NCBI RefSeq assembly: GCF_003258355.1
Contig: NZ_QKPO01000014.1
Span: 62,001-126,000 of the forward strand
Length of the DNA stretch: 64,000 bases
Reading direction: 5' to 3'
From: Confluentibacter sediminis
GTDB taxonomy: Bacteria > Bacteroidota > Bacteroidia > Flavobacteriales > Flavobacteriaceae
The translations under genes were made by a program, and so were the position numbers. This document shows, in pieces, positions 1 to 9,262 of this stretch. Under the pieces are notes generated by a model that saw only the letters and a program-made list of their open reading frames with translations, was not told the DNA's origin and did no database searches. The first letter of the stretch is position 1; the number at the start of each line of letters is the position of its first letter.

Positions 1-521
1 AATCGAACGGAAACCGATTGTACACGACCTGCAGATAAACCTCCTTTTACTTTTCTCCATAATACTGGAGATAATTCGTAACCTACAATTCTATCCAACA
101 CACGACGTGCTTGTTGTGCATCTACTAAATCATAATCAATACCTCTAGGGTTTTCAATGGCTTTTTGTATGGCAGATTTGGTAATCTCATGAAAAACAAT
201 ACGTTTTGTCTTGTCTTTATCTAATTTTAAAGTCTCAGCCAAATGCCAAGCAATAGCTTCCCCTTCCCTATCTTCATCACTTGCTAACCAAACCATATCG
301 GCATTTTTAGCTAAATCCTTCAGTTTTTTTACAACGGCTTTTTTATCTTTGGAAACTTCGTATTTTGGTTTAAAATCTCCTTCTACATCCACGCCTAATT
401 CACTGGAAGGAAGATCGGAAATATGCCCGAAACTAGACTCCACTTTAAAATCTTTTCCTAAAAATTTTTCTATTGTTTTCGCTTTCGCTGGTGACTCAAC
501 TATTACTAAATTCTTCGCCAT
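1..521 (-). CDS. topA: DNA topoisomerase I, N-terminal part (cut by window edge)
   Basis: Type IA topoisomerase that relaxes negative supercoils. Only the first 173 residues are in the window; the rest lies to the left of base 1. The visible part is the TOPRIM domain: it opens with [17 protein letters not shown] (Glu9), and the acidic metal-binding triad D-x-D-x-E is seen at about residues 82-86 (SDEDREGEA). The stretch [17 protein letters not shown] and the SAGRVQSV motif near the edge are typical of the start of the cleavage domain. The ATG at 519-521 is the only reasonable start. A TAnnTTTG element lies 20 bases upstream. The gene is separated from the membrane-protein pair upstream by a terminator. 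Confidence 0.97.
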   Translation of the reverse strand, partial: MAKNLVIVESPAKAKTIEKFLGKDFKVESSFGHISDLPSSELGVDVEGDFKPKYEVSKDKKAVVKKLKDLAKNADMVWLASDEDREGEAIAWHLAETLKLDKDKTKRIVFHEITKSAIQKAIENPRGIDYDLVDAQQARRVLDRIVGYELSPVLWRKVKGGLSAGRVQSVSVR

Positions 522-540
522 ACTTAGGTTTTTGAAGCTA

Positions 541-548
541 CAAATGTA
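541..548 (-). promoter_or_regulatory. Bacteroidota -7 promoter element of topA
   Basis: On the minus strand this reads TACATTTG, a full match to the TAnnTTTG -7 consensus of the Bacteroidota primary sigma factor. It lies 19 bases before the topA ATG and just downstream of the terminator of the preceding gene, so topA is probably transcribed on its own. No clear -33 TTTG was found. Confidence 0.6.
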
Positions 549-605
549 TATGAAAAAAACTTTAACTTCCTAATTTTATAAAGTAACTCTATTATTTTCA
601 AATGG

Positions 606-646
606 AAAAAGCCTCTATTTAATACTTAAAATACAGGCTTTTTTTT
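606..646. terminator. Rho-independent terminator between the membrane-protein pair and topA
   Basis: Inverted repeat AAAAAGCCT (606-614) and AGGCTTTTT (635-643) with a 20-base AT-rich loop and runs of A and T on both sides. It can work in either direction. Its likely use is to end the minus-strand transcript of the gene ending at 665. Confidence 0.7.
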
Positions 647-664
647 GAAATATCAATTAAAATT

Positions 665-1432
665 TTACTCTTGAATGGTTCCTATTTCATCAATAATATG
701 TGCTTCATTGAAACCTATAGATTCTTTATAGATAAAATAAAATGGTAGATAAGCAAAAGACGCTGTTATAAAAACCCCAACAAAACACATAATCATCCCA
801 ACCATTTGTGCCAATAACCCCGCAACGAACATTAAACCAAAAGTTATAAGCCATTTTTTATTCCCTAACTTAAATCCAACTTTAACAATATCTGAAGCAG
901 TCATCTCTGGATTAAATGCATAAATAACGTTAATAAGCGCTAAAGGAACCATGGCATAAATTATTGGAAAAACACAGAGCATAGTAGCTAACATGCCTAT
1001 CCCAAAAGTAATGGCAGCAAGTTTTATTGTTTTTCCTAAATATGGTTTTTTAAAGAAATAAAAATAATCATCAGAGGTTGCCTCATTAAAATCTTTAATC
1101 CTACAGATTCTAAAAAATGCAGATTTCAATCCAAAACCAATAATCATAGCAAAAAAAACAAATACTAAAATCATTAGATAAAATGGAATCATTAAAGCGA
1201 CATTAAAATCTCCTCCTGATTCAAAAGATTCAGGACTTGTTAAGCCCATGCCTATTAAAGGCAAGTACATAAGCACGTAAAAAGGAATCATCAAGCCAAA
1301 TGTTAACAATAGCATCACCAGCCCTTGAACCCAAGTCTTTTTAAATAATTCTATACTTTGACTAAAAATAGTTCCAAAATCCAAATCTTTAGCGTTATCG
1401 ATTTTGGTTAATAAAACATCACATTTATTCAT
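665..1432 (-). CDS. Polytopic membrane protein, paralogue of the upstream gene
   Basis: A 255-residue integral inner-membrane protein with about five or six hydrophobic segments (for example residues 36-57, 80-105, 135-168 and 195-235). No catalytic motif is visible. It aligns along its whole length with the product of 1454-2224: both begin with an MN..D.LL.KI.NAK.LD.G block, share YFYFFKK, GNKKWLITFG and FVAGL, and end with DEIGT. The two genes are 21 bases apart and clearly a tandem duplication in one operon. Such flavobacterial proteins have often been annotated as beta-carotene 15,15'-monooxygenase; nothing in the sequence supports that reaction, so I leave the function open. Confidence 0.85.
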   Translation of the reverse strand: MNKCDVLLTKIDNAKDLDFGTIFSQSIELFKKTWVQGLVMLLLTFGLMIPFYVLMYLPLIGMGLTSPESFESGGDFNVALMIPFYLMILVFVFFAMIIGFGLKSAFFRICRIKDFNEATSDDYFYFFKKPYLGKTIKLAAITFGIGMLATMLCVFPIIYAMVPLALINVIYAFNPEMTASDIVKVGFKLGNKKWLITFGLMFVAGLLAQMVGMIMCFVGVFITASFAYLPFYFIYKESIGFNEAHIIDEIGTIQE

Positions 1433-1453
1433 ATTGTATTAAAAAAAGGTTAG

Positions 1454-2224
1454 TTAAAAATCGTTATGAGTACCAATTTCATCAATAGCATTTGTTGCGT
1501 CAAACCCAATAGCATCTTTATAAATTAAAAATGAAGGCAAGTAAATAATGGACATGGTAAAAACAATTCCAATAAGACACCCCAACACCCCTAACATGGC
1601 TATTAATCCGGCAACAAACATAGTCCCGAAAGTTATTAGCCATTTCTTGTTCCCTAAAGCAAAACTAGCTTTCACGATTTCCATCTCACTTAAATTCGGA
1701 TTATTAGCCAATATAACAGCAAAATATGATAATGGCACAAATACATATATATAAGGAATAAAACATAAAAATTGAGCAACAGTCGCTATACCAGTATAAA
1801 TAATTCCTAGCATAAATACTTTAGTAAAATACTCTTTCTTAAAAAAATAAAAATAATCTTCAGGTTCATTCTCACCTAAAACAATTTGCTTACAAATTCT
1901 ATAAAATGCTGCAACAAATGCCAGATTTAATGTAGCTACAAGCATGTTTTGAGGAATTCCATAAATGGCACTTGAAGAATAAAACCTAGCTACAGCTTTA
2001 AAATCAAAACCTTCATTAAAAATATCTTGATTTAAAACAGGAGCTAAACCAATTAAACTAAACAAAAAGCTTATACAAATCACTGAAATTAAAACAAATA
2101 GCACCACAACCAAACCTTTTAACCAAACTTTTTTAAACAATTCAATCGAGTCACTAATAATATTTCCATAGTCTAATTCCTTAGCGTTATTTATTTTGTA
2201 TAATAAATTATCTAGTGTATTCAT
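1454..2224 (-). CDS. Polytopic membrane protein, first of a tandem paralogous pair
   Basis: A 256-residue membrane protein of unknown function, duplicate of the gene at 665-1432. The reading frame is open for 19 further codons upstream, but the ATG at 2222-2224 gives an N-terminus (MNTLDNLLYKINNAKELDYG) that lines up exactly with the start of the paralogue, so I use that start. Hydrophobic segments lie at about residues 38-62, 90-115, 137-170 and 195-238. The short soluble N-terminal stretch, YFYFFKKEYF and GNKKWLITFG are shared with the paralogue. The gene is divergent from miaB, with about 150 bases between them. Confidence 0.85.
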   Translation of the reverse strand: MNTLDNLLYKINNAKELDYGNIISDSIELFKKVWLKGLVVVLFVLISVICISFLFSLIGLAPVLNQDIFNEGFDFKAVARFYSSSAIYGIPQNMLVATLNLAFVAAFYRICKQIVLGENEPEDYFYFFKKEYFTKVFMLGIIYTGIATVAQFLCFIPYIYVFVPLSYFAVILANNPNLSEMEIVKASFALGNKKWLITFGTMFVAGLIAMLGVLGCLIGIVFTMSIIYLPSFLIYKDAIGFDATNAIDEIGTHNDF

Positions 2225-2310
2225 TTTGTATTTAATTATAATCAACCCCAAAGTAAATGCTTTTCTTAAAATATTTAACAAAAAATTATCTCATTTTAAA
2301 ATATGACAGT

Positions 2311-2342
2311 TTGTCATAAAACCTAAATAAGTTGTATCTTTG
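2311..2342 (+). promoter_or_regulatory. Promoter of the miaB operon (-33 and -7 elements)
   Basis: TTG at 2311-2313 (in a TTTG context) and TATCTTTG at 2335-2342 are 21 bases apart, close to the Bacteroidota TTTG/TAnnTTTG architecture. The -7 element ends 34 bases before the miaB ATG. This is one of the two best complete promoters in the window. Confidence 0.7.
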
Positions 2343-2376
2343 CACACTTATTGACTGCGAACCCTTTCAGTAAATT

Positions 2377-3825
2377 ATGGAAAAAATAATAGACGAAAAC
2401 AAACAAGGAGACACTCTTATTTTAGAGCCACAAGAAGGTAACAACCGTAAGCTTTTTATTGAAAGTTATGGCTGTGCCATGAATTTTAGTGATAGTGAAA
2501 TTGTTGCTTCTATTTTAGCTACCGCTGGTTTTAACACCACACAAAACCTTGAAGATGCCGATTTGGTTTTAGTAAACACTTGTTCTATTAGAGATAAAGC
2601 AGAACAAACCGTGCGTAAACGTTTAGAAAAATACAATGCTGTAAAACGAGACATTAATCCAAAAATGAAAGTAGGCGTATTAGGTTGCATGGCCGAACGA
2701 CTTAAAACAAAATTTCTTGAAGAAGAAAAAATAGTCGATTTAGTGGTTGGCCCCGATGCTTATAAAGATTTACCTAATTTGTTAGCCGAAGTCGACGAAG
2801 GTAGAGACGCTATTAATGTCATACTTTCTAAAGAAGAAACCTATGGCGATATTTCTCCGGTACGTTTAAATAGTAACGGCGTTACCGCATTTGTCTCCAT
2901 AACTCGTGGCTGCGATAATATGTGTACGTTTTGTGTTGTACCTTTTACTAGAGGTCGGGAACGCAGTAGAGATCCGCAAAGTATTATTGAAGAAATTAAC
3001 AATTTGTGGAACAGAGGTTTTAAAGAAATTACCTTGCTGGGGCAAAATGTAGACAGTTACCTTTGGTATGGTGGCGGGTTAAAAAAGGATTTTGAAAAAG
3101 CTTCGGATTTTGAAAAAGCAACGGCTGTAACTTTTTCAAATTTATTAGAGCTTTGTGCTAAGACACAACCTAAAATGCGTATCCGTTTTTCCACTTCAAA
3201 CCCTCAAGATTTAACGCTTGATGTTGTTGAAACCATGGCTAAGTACCATAACATTTGCAATCACATCCATCTACCTGTACAAAGTGGTAGTAATCGCATT
3301 TTAAAAGAAATGAATCGTTTGCATACGCGTGAAGAATATATGGCATTGATAGACAACATCCGTCGAATCATTCCTAATTGTGCCATAAGCCAAGATATGA
3401 TTGTTGGTTTTCCAACCGAAACGGAAGCAGATTTTCAAGACACCGTATCCTTAATGGACTATGTGAAATATAATTTTGGATATATGTTTACCTATTCTGA
3501 ACGCCCTGGAACTATGGCACAACGTAAAATGGTAGATGATGTCCCTGAAGAAGTAAAAAAAAGACGCTTACAAGATATTGTAGACTTGCAACGCGAACAT
3601 AGTGAGATTAGAACTAAAGAGCATTTAAATACTATTGTTGAAGTTTTAGTTGAAAAAGAATCAAAAAAATCCAACACCCAGTGGTCTGGAAGAACACCTC
3701 AAAACATTGTGGCTGTTTTTCCTAAAGAGCATTATAAAGTAGGTGATTTTGTAAACGTAAAAGTAACCGATTGCACGAGTGCGACTTTAATTGGAGATGC
3801 AGTTGGTTATTCTGAAAACAATTAA
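2377..3825 (+). CDS. miaB: tRNA-2-methylthio-N6-dimethylallyladenosine synthase
   Basis: Radical-SAM methylthiotransferase that adds a methylthio group to i6A37 in tRNAs reading UNN codons. The N-terminal UPF0004 domain has the three cluster cysteines in YGCAMN, NTCSIRD and GCMAER. The radical-SAM cluster motif is CDNMCTFC (C-x3-C-x2-C), followed by the family signature PFTRGRERSR. A TRAM domain forms the C-terminus. The protein has 482 residues, slightly longer than E. coli MiaB, with an inserted lysine/glutamate-rich segment after LGQNVDSY. It is the first gene of a plus-strand run and ends 7 bases before the sigma-54-type regulator. Confidence 0.97.
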   Translation: MEKIIDENKQGDTLILEPQEGNNRKLFIESYGCAMNFSDSEIVASILATAGFNTTQNLEDADLVLVNTCSIRDKAEQTVRKRLEKYNAVKRDINPKMKVGVLGCMAERLKTKFLEEEKIVDLVVGPDAYKDLPNLLAEVDEGRDAINVILSKEETYGDISPVRLNSNGVTAFVSITRGCDNMCTFCVVPFTRGRERSRDPQSIIEEINNLWNRGFKEITLLGQNVDSYLWYGGGLKKDFEKASDFEKATAVTFSNLLELCAKTQPKMRIRFSTSNPQDLTLDVVETMAKYHNICNHIHLPVQSGSNRILKEMNRLHTREEYMALIDNIRRIIPNCAISQDMIVGFPTETEADFQDTVSLMDYVKYNFGYMFTYSERPGTMAQRKMVDDVPEEVKKRRLQDIVDLQREHSEIRTKEHLNTIVEVLVEKESKKSNTQWSGRTPQNIVAVFPKEHYKVGDFVNVKVTDCTSATLIGDAVGYSENN

Positions 3826-3832
3826 TTTAAAA

Positions 3833-5095
3833 ATGGAATCAGTACAAGCTATAAAACAACGTTTTGGTATTATTGGCAACAGTGCTACCTTAAACCGTGC
3901 TATTGAAAAAGCCATACAAGTAGCACCTACAGATATTTCTGTTTTGGTAACCGGAGAAAGTGGTGTTGGAAAAGAAAGTATTCCAAAAATCATCCATCAA
4001 TTATCTCACAGAAAACATAATAAATATATTGCCGTAAACTGCGGAGCTATACCAGAAGGCACGATTGATAGTGAGCTTTTTGGACACGAAAAAGGTTCCT
4101 TTACAGGAGCCACCCAAACCCGAGAAGGGTATTTTGAAGTTGCTGATGGCGGTACTATTTTTTTAGATGAAGTTGGTGAATTACCACTAACCACACAGGT
4201 ACGCTTATTACGTGTTTTGGAAAATGGCGAGTTTTTAAAGGTAGGTTCCAGTAAAGTGCAAAAAACCAATGTCCGCATTGTGGCCGCCACGAATGCCAAC
4301 ATGTTTCAATCTATTGAAAAAGGCTCTTTTAGAGAAGACTTATACTATCGCTTAAGCACCGTTGATATCCATTTACCTCCTCTGCGAGAACGCCAAGAAG
4401 ATATTCATTTATTATTCCGAAAATTTGCTAGCGATTTTGCTATTAAATATAAAATGCCCACTGTTAAATTAACAGATGCTGCTATTGAAATTCTTTTAAA
4501 ACACCGTTGGAGCGGAAATATTCGTCAGTTAAGAAATATAGCGGAACAAGTTTCCGTTTTAGAAGAAAACAGAACAATTTCTGCGGAAACCTTAAAAGGT
4601 TATTTGCCAACTGCTGGAAGCAATTTACCCGCAGTAATAAAAACATCAAAATCAGAAAGTGATTTCAGTAGTGAAAGAGAGATTTTGTACAAAGTGTTAT
4701 TCGACATGAAAAGTGATTTAAACGATTTAAAAAAACTCACTTTAGAACTCATGAAAAATGGAAACACCAAAGATGTTGAGAAAAACAATGAAAGTTTAAT
4801 TCAAAAAATTTATGGCAATAATGAAGAAGAAGATTATGAAGAAGCCATAGATGATTCTGAGGTTTTATCTATCCCAGAACAGGCAAATATAACTTCTGAG
4901 ATTTCCAATAAACCAGACAAATATCATTTTGCTGAAGAAATTGAAGAAGAAGAAACCTTATCGCTTCATGATAAAGAATTGGAATTAATAAAAAAATCGC
5001 TTGAACGTCACGACGGAAAGCGTAAATTAGCAGCTGCAGAGCTTGGTATTAGCGAACGAACCTTGTATAGAAAGATTAAACAATATGATTTGTAA
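3833..5095 (+). CDS. Sigma-54 interaction AAA+ transcription activator without receiver domain
   Basis: Enhancer-binding protein of the NtrC type, 420 residues. It begins almost directly with the AAA+ domain: Walker A GESGVGKE, the sigma-54 contact loop GSFTGA (Ala replaced by Ser relative to GAFTGA), Walker B GGTIFLDEVGEL, and the arginine-finger region FREDLYYRLS. After an acidic linker of about 100 residues comes a Fis-type helix-turn-helix (KRKLAAAELGISERTLYRKI) at the extreme C-terminus. There is no N-terminal receiver or GAF domain, so the input signal is not visible. The frame is open further upstream from a TTG inside miaB, but the ATG at 3833, 7 bases after the miaB stop, is the better start. 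Its sigma-54 targets are unknown. Confidence 0.92.
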   Translation: MESVQAIKQRFGIIGNSATLNRAIEKAIQVAPTDISVLVTGESGVGKESIPKIIHQLSHRKHNKYIAVNCGAIPEGTIDSELFGHEKGSFTGATQTREGYFEVADGGTIFLDEVGELPLTTQVRLLRVLENGEFLKVGSSKVQKTNVRIVAATNANMFQSIEKGSFREDLYYRLSTVDIHLPPLRERQEDIHLLFRKFASDFAIKYKMPTVKLTDAAIEILLKHRWSGNIRQLRNIAEQVSVLEENRTISAETLKGYLPTAGSNLPAVIKTSKSESDFSSEREILYKVLFDMKSDLNDLKKLTLELMKNGNTKDVEKNNESLIQKIYGNNEEEDYEEAIDDSEVLSIPEQANITSEISNKPDKYHFAEEIEEEETLSLHDKELELIKKSLERHDGKRKLAAAELGISERTLYRKIKQYDL

Positions 5096-5133
5096 TTTTA
5101 AGTTTTATTAAGACAAATCATCATCATACTTAT

Positions 5134-5640
5134 ATGAAACCATTCAAATATATTTTACTACTAATAATAGCTTCAAGTACTGTAAGCTGTGGGTTCTATT
5201 CTTTTACTGGAGCTTCTATATCTGCTAAAACCAAAACATTTCAAGTCAATCGTTTTGAAAACAATTCGCTATTGGTAGAGCCTGGACTAGAAGTAGATTT
5301 TAGAAATGCACTTATTAATCTATTGGAAAACCAAACCAATTTAACCAATGTAAATTCCAATGGTGATATTGTTTACGAAGGAGAAATAACAGAATATAGA
5401 ATTTCGCCCACTACGGCTACCGCTCAACAAACGGCTGCCCAAAATAGATTAACTATTACCGTAAAAGTTCATTTTTACGATAAAAATGACGCCGAAGCCG
5501 AGTTTGAAACCCCATTTTCTTTTTTTTATGACTATGCGGGGAGTGACCAATTAGTAGGTAGCCAAAAATCCACGGCCATAGATGAAATTTTTGAACGTAT
5601 TACTCAAGATGTATTTAATGCATCTTTAGCCAAATGGTAG
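5134..5640 (+). CDS. lptE: LptE-family LPS-assembly lipoprotein
   Basis: A 168-residue outer-membrane lipoprotein. The N-terminus is a lipoprotein signal peptide ending in the lipobox TVSC with Cys19 as lipidation site. The mature part resembles Bacteroidota LptE: a short beta-rich domain with the early segment GFYSFTGASI and the later pattern VEPGLEVDFRNALINLLENQTNLT. LptE plugs the LptD barrel and helps place lipopolysaccharide in the outer leaflet. It is 38 bases downstream of the sigma-54-type activator and 26 bases before the TPR-like gene, so probably in the miaB transcript. The family call rests on overall pattern and context. Confidence 0.82.
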   Translation: MKPFKYILLLIIASSTVSCGFYSFTGASISAKTKTFQVNRFENNSLLVEPGLEVDFRNALINLLENQTNLTNVNSNGDIVYEGEITEYRISPTTATAQQTAAQNRLTITVKVHFYDKNDAEAEFETPFSFFYDYAGSDQLVGSQKSTAIDEIFERITQDVFNASLAKW

Positions 5641-5666
5641 CTAAAAACATTGAATTTAAGTAATTT

Positions 5667-6641
5667 TTGAACAAACAAGAGCTAACATATTTATTATCAA
5701 ATCCAGCTAATATTACTGGATACCAAACGGATGCCATACATTCATTTATTGAAGCATATCCTTATTTTCAATCGGCAAGAGCCTTATATTTAAAAGGCTT
5801 AAAAAATCAAGAAAGTTTTAAATACAATCAAGAACTTAAAACAACAGCAGCCTACACCACAGATAGAAGTATCTTATTTGACTTTATAACTTCCGAAGCG
5901 TTTATCCAAAACGAAATATCGCAAGTCATCAAACAAAATGACGAACACCTAAAAAAAATAGAAGTATCTATGGAAGATATTTCAATAAATAAACGTGTTA
6001 CTATTGATGATAAATTAAAACAACAAATTATAGACACTACGGGTGTATTGGACCCCACATTATTTGAGCCTAAAGAACAACGTATTAAAAAAACCATACC
6101 TTTTACTTTAGATACTTCCCAAGCCATTGAAGATACTACAGAAGATGCTGAACCTTCTGATATTTCTGCAAGCGATATTTTAAAACTAGGAAAACCTTTA
6201 GAGTTTGATAAAACCGAATCCCATTCGTTTACAGAGTGGCTTAAGCTAGCCAGCTTTAAACCAATAAAAAGAAATATTGAAATTAAAGTTGAAAAGCCTC
6301 AAACAGAAAGCAATGAACCTGAAATTTCAAATGAAATAAAAACTGAAGAAGATTTCGAAAAGGCTAAAAAGTTTCAGCTAATTGATAAATTTATTTCACA
6401 GAACCCAAAAATAGATCCTAGAACACCTGCCAATCTTAAACTCAATCTGGCAAAATTACAGAATATCCAACCAGAAGAGTTAATGACAGAGACTTTGGCC
6501 CGTATTTATGTGGAACAAAAAAACTATTCAAAAGCAATTCAATCTTATAAAATTTTAAGTTTGAAATATCCAGAAAAAAGTAGTTTCTTTGCAATCCAAA
6601 TTAAAGCAGTAGAAGAATTACAAGAACAAAATAATAAGTAA
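5667..6641 (+). CDS. TPR-like protein of unknown function
   Basis: A 324-residue soluble protein with no signal peptide. The C-terminal 60 residues look like a TPR hairpin pair (LARIYVEQKNYSKAIQSYKIL, then SSFFAIQIKAVEELQ); the centre is acidic and low in complexity. The start appears to be a TTG at 5667: a stop codon (5661-5663) lies just before it in frame, and there is no ATG until well inside the conserved-looking N-terminus (NKQELTYLLSNP). It ends 2 bases before secG, so it is co-transcribed with it. The role is unknown; the context suggests envelope biogenesis. Confidence 0.85.
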   Translation: MNKQELTYLLSNPANITGYQTDAIHSFIEAYPYFQSARALYLKGLKNQESFKYNQELKTTAAYTTDRSILFDFITSEAFIQNEISQVIKQNDEHLKKIEVSMEDISINKRVTIDDKLKQQIIDTTGVLDPTLFEPKEQRIKKTIPFTLDTSQAIEDTTEDAEPSDISASDILKLGKPLEFDKTESHSFTEWLKLASFKPIKRNIEIKVEKPQTESNEPEISNEIKTEEDFEKAKKFQLIDKFISQNPKIDPRTPANLKLNLAKLQNIQPEELMTETLARIYVEQKNYSKAIQSYKILSLKYPEKSSFFAIQIKAVEELQEQNNK

Positions 6642-6643
6642 TA

Positions 6644-7009
6644 ATGAGCACATTTTCAATATTTTTAGTCCTAATTGTTATCGTAGCATTTTTATTAATA
6701 GTTGTAATAATGGTACAGAACCCTAAAGGTGGCGGGTTATCATCATCTTTTGGCGGTGGCGGTACTCAACAATTAGGAGGTGTAAAAAAAACGACAGACT
6801 TTTTAGACAAAAGTACCTGGACATTAGCAACCATTTTATTGGTATTAATCTTAATATCCAATGTGGCCATCAACAGAGGCGTTCAAAGTGTCGATTCTAA
6901 AGCTTTAGATACCGATACAACAGCACAACCTTTGGAGCAAACATCTCCAGTTCAACAGCCTTTACCAAACACAACAAATAGCGAACCAACAACGACTCCA
7001 TCAAATTAG
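6644..7009 (+). CDS. secG: Preprotein translocase subunit SecG
   Basis: Small membrane subunit of the SecYEG channel that promotes SecA-driven export. The 121 residues show two membrane segments (about residues 3-24 and 56-78) with the typical glycine-rich loop between them (NPKGGGLSSSFGGGG, then GGVKKTTDFLDKSTW). The C-terminal tail of about 40 residues is rich in Q, P and T, as in other Bacteroidota SecG proteins. It is the last gene before a terminator; secY lies in the ribosomal operon of this same window. Confidence 0.95.
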   Translation: MSTFSIFLVLIVIVAFLLIVVIMVQNPKGGGLSSSFGGGGTQQLGGVKKTTDFLDKSTWTLATILLVLILISNVAINRGVQSVDSKALDTDTTAQPLEQTSPVQQPLPNTTNSEPTTTPSN

Positions 7010-7033
7010 TTATAGGTTTCTTTAAAATAAATA

Positions 7034-7066
7034 AAAATGCCAACTTAAGGGTTGGCATTTTTATTT
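7034..7066 (+). terminator. Terminator after secG
   Basis: Perfect 10-bp stem AAATGCCAAC (7035-7044) and GTTGGCATTT (7051-7060), a 6-base loop, then a T-rich tail. It separates the miaB-secG run from groESL. Confidence 0.85.
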
Positions 7067-7158
7067 CTGCAAGTTTGTCAGTTTATAGCTATTGGCACAC
7101 TTTTAGACTATTTAACAACATTAAATAATAACTTAAATAATTTAAAACGTATAATCAT

Positions 7159-7434
7159 ATGGGATTAAACATTAAACCATTAGCAGATAGAGTTCTTATA
7201 GAACCTGCTGCCGCTGAAACCAAAACAGCTTCAGGAATTATCATTCCAGATAACGCTAAAGAAAAACCACAAAAAGGAACTGTAGTAGCTACTGGAAAAG
7301 GCACAAAAGATGAGCCTATTACTGTTAAAGTTGGCGACACCGTGCTTTATGGAAAATATGCTGGTACAGAACTTAAATTAGAAGGCAAAGACTATTTAAT
7401 TATGCGCGAAAGCGACATATTTGCAATTATTTAA
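7159..7434 (+). CDS. groES: Co-chaperonin GroES (10 kDa)
   Basis: Heptameric lid of the GroEL folding chamber. The 91 residues include the conserved start [12 protein letters not shown], the mobile loop ([29 protein letters not shown]) split here by normal family variation, and the C-terminal [29 protein letters not shown]. The gene has its own upstream region of about 90 bases after the secG terminator. No full TAnnTTTG element was found there; a TTGGCAC at 7092 resembles half of a sigma-54 site. groEL follows after an unusually long 99-base gap holding a degenerate repeat. Confidence 0.98.
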   Translation: MGLNIKPLADRVLIEPAAAETKTASGIIIPDNAKEKPQKGTVVATGKGTKDEPITVKVGDTVLYGKYAGTELKLEGKDYLIMRESDIFAII

Positions 7435-7440
7435 TAAGAG

Positions 7441-9165
<1,725 letters not shown>

Positions 9166-9190
9166 TCAAGAACCTCGACATACAAATATT

Positions 9191-9226
9191 AAAAAACGCT
9201 TCAATTTATTTTGAAGCGTTTTTTTT
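9191..9226. terminator. Bidirectional terminator between groEL and the convergent DPP IV gene
   Basis: Perfect 10-bp stem AACGCTTCAA (9195-9204) and TTGAAGCGTT (9211-9220), flanked by A6 on the left and T8 on the right. Both converging genes end within 40 bases, so it can serve both. Confidence 0.9.
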
Positions 9227-9262
9227 GGATCTTACAATAAGCATTTTATATATAAAATGGTT

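Noticed and set aside
7092-7108. Possible sigma-54 promoter before groES (TTGGCAC)
   Set aside because: The -24 half is good but the -12 GC dinucleotide is missing at the required distance, so it is not listed as a promoter.
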